Translations under genes and position numbers: made by a program
From: Methanobacterium sp.
GTDB taxonomy: Archaea; Methanobacteriota; Methanobacteria; Methanobacteriales; Methanobacteriaceae
Reading direction: 5' to 3'
NCBI GenBank assembly: GCA_003162115.1
Contig: PMMV01000025.1
Coordinates: forward strand, 23,952-30,201
Length of the DNA: 6,250 bases
Shown here: positions 5,905-6,250 of the stretch, piece by piece
Position numbering within the stretch: position 1 is the stretch's first letter
Layout of the letters: each line of letters begins with the position of its first letter
The notes under the pieces: model-generated
What the model was told of the DNA's origin: nothing
What the model saw: the letters and a program-made list of their open reading frames with translations, nothing else
Databases searched by the model: none

Positions 5905-6250
5905 ATGAAAGCTAAAATAAATGCTGAGTGGGATAATCTTAGAAAAGTAGCAGTACATTCGCCGGGAATAGAAATGTACTTTGGACTTCTTGACCCATTT
6001 GCTTCACTATATGAAAGATCCTTCAGTATGAAAGAAGCGATTAGAGAACATGAACTACTTACATATACTTTAAAACAAGAATTCAAGGTACAGATAATCC
6101 CATTAAAAGAAACCATAATAAATAAAGCCGATAAATTACCCGCAATTAAAGAAAAATTGATAAATTTAGCTACTGAAAAAATTTCTTATACCGGAGACAT
6201 ATCTGAAGTAAAATATGCAAAATATGAAGCAGGAAAAAATAGGAATATAT
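5905..6250 (+). CDS. Arginine deiminase family protein, N-terminal part (runs off the window)
   Basis: The first 115 residues of a protein whose end is outside the window. EWDNLRKVAVHSPGIE (8-23) matches the first strand and loop of arginine deiminases and related amidinotransferase-fold enzymes, where the equivalent reads like L-[KR]-x-V-x-[LV]-H-x-P-G-x-E. MKEAIREHELLTYTLKQEF (42-60) followed by KVQIIPL (61-67) matches the conserved helix with its E-H pair and the next strand. Arginine deiminase converts arginine to citrulline and ammonia. The catalytic Glu, His and Cys lie further on, so activity and exact substrate cannot be checked here; a relative acting on another guanidino compound is possible. 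The start has a modest ribosome site, AGGT (5893-5896), eight bases before ATG. No signal peptide. Divergent from the transglutaminase-like gene. Confidence 0.85.
   Translation, partial: MKAKINAEWDNLRKVAVHSPGIEMYFGLLDPFASLYERSFSMKEAIREHELLTYTLKQEFKVQIIPLKETIINKADKLPAIKEKLINLATEKISYTGDISEVKYAKYEAGKNRNI

Noticed and set aside
5883..6116. A - strand frame of 77 codons opposite the arginine deiminase gene
   Set aside because: Overlaps the conserved N-terminus of the deiminase on the other strand; its protein has no coherent features.
1..6250. CRISPR array, tRNA, rRNA, insertion sequence or prophage
   Set aside because: No regularly spaced repeats, no cloverleaf-like segments, no terminal inverted repeats with target duplications and no transposase or phage structural gene were seen on reading.

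Overview
The window looks like the chromosome of an AT-rich methanogenic archaeon, most likely a member of the Methanobacteriales such as Methanobacterium. The grounds are a low GC content, AGA-rich arginine usage, strong archaeal Shine-Dalgarno sites (GGTGA four bases before ATG in two neighbouring genes), TATA-like elements, and the mix of protein families. The genus is an inference; the archaeal assignment is fairly firm.

Layout from left to right: a small single-domain rhodanese on the + strand (28-369) converges on a 14-helix DHA2-type MFS exporter on the - strand (428-1822). Then comes about 740 bases with no clear gene (1823-2560). This stretch holds a TATA-like element overlapped by a 10-bp inverted repeat, a TTTACA-TT-TGTAAA palindrome, hairpins, a possible 35-residue small ORF and a short open stretch of protein-like sequence. 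Next, on the - strand, come a two-gene operon (M42 aminopeptidase 3076-4107, then an unrecognised 166-residue protein 2561-3061), a frameshifted remnant of an APC amino-acid permease (about 4136-4308), and a 458-residue transglutaminase-like protein (4359-5735). Divergent from it, on the + strand, is the first third of an arginine deiminase family gene (from 5905, running off the window).

The right half has an amino-acid and peptide theme: a permease remnant, a cytosolic aminopeptidase, a predicted Cys-His-Asp transglutaminase-fold enzyme and an arginine deiminase relative. The permease tail ends 28 bases before the aminopeptidase start, in the same orientation, so an intact permease probably once sat directly upstream of the peptidase. 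Only its C-terminal end is left, between the peptidase and the transglutaminase-like gene.

The most interesting items are the transglutaminase-like protein (a clear core in an unusual large context), the permease remnant, which also shows that the aminopeptidase start belongs at 4107 rather than 4146, and the operator-like symmetry upstream of the exporter. I see no CRISPR array, tRNA, rRNA or complete mobile element. Nothing here amounts to a demonstrated new system.
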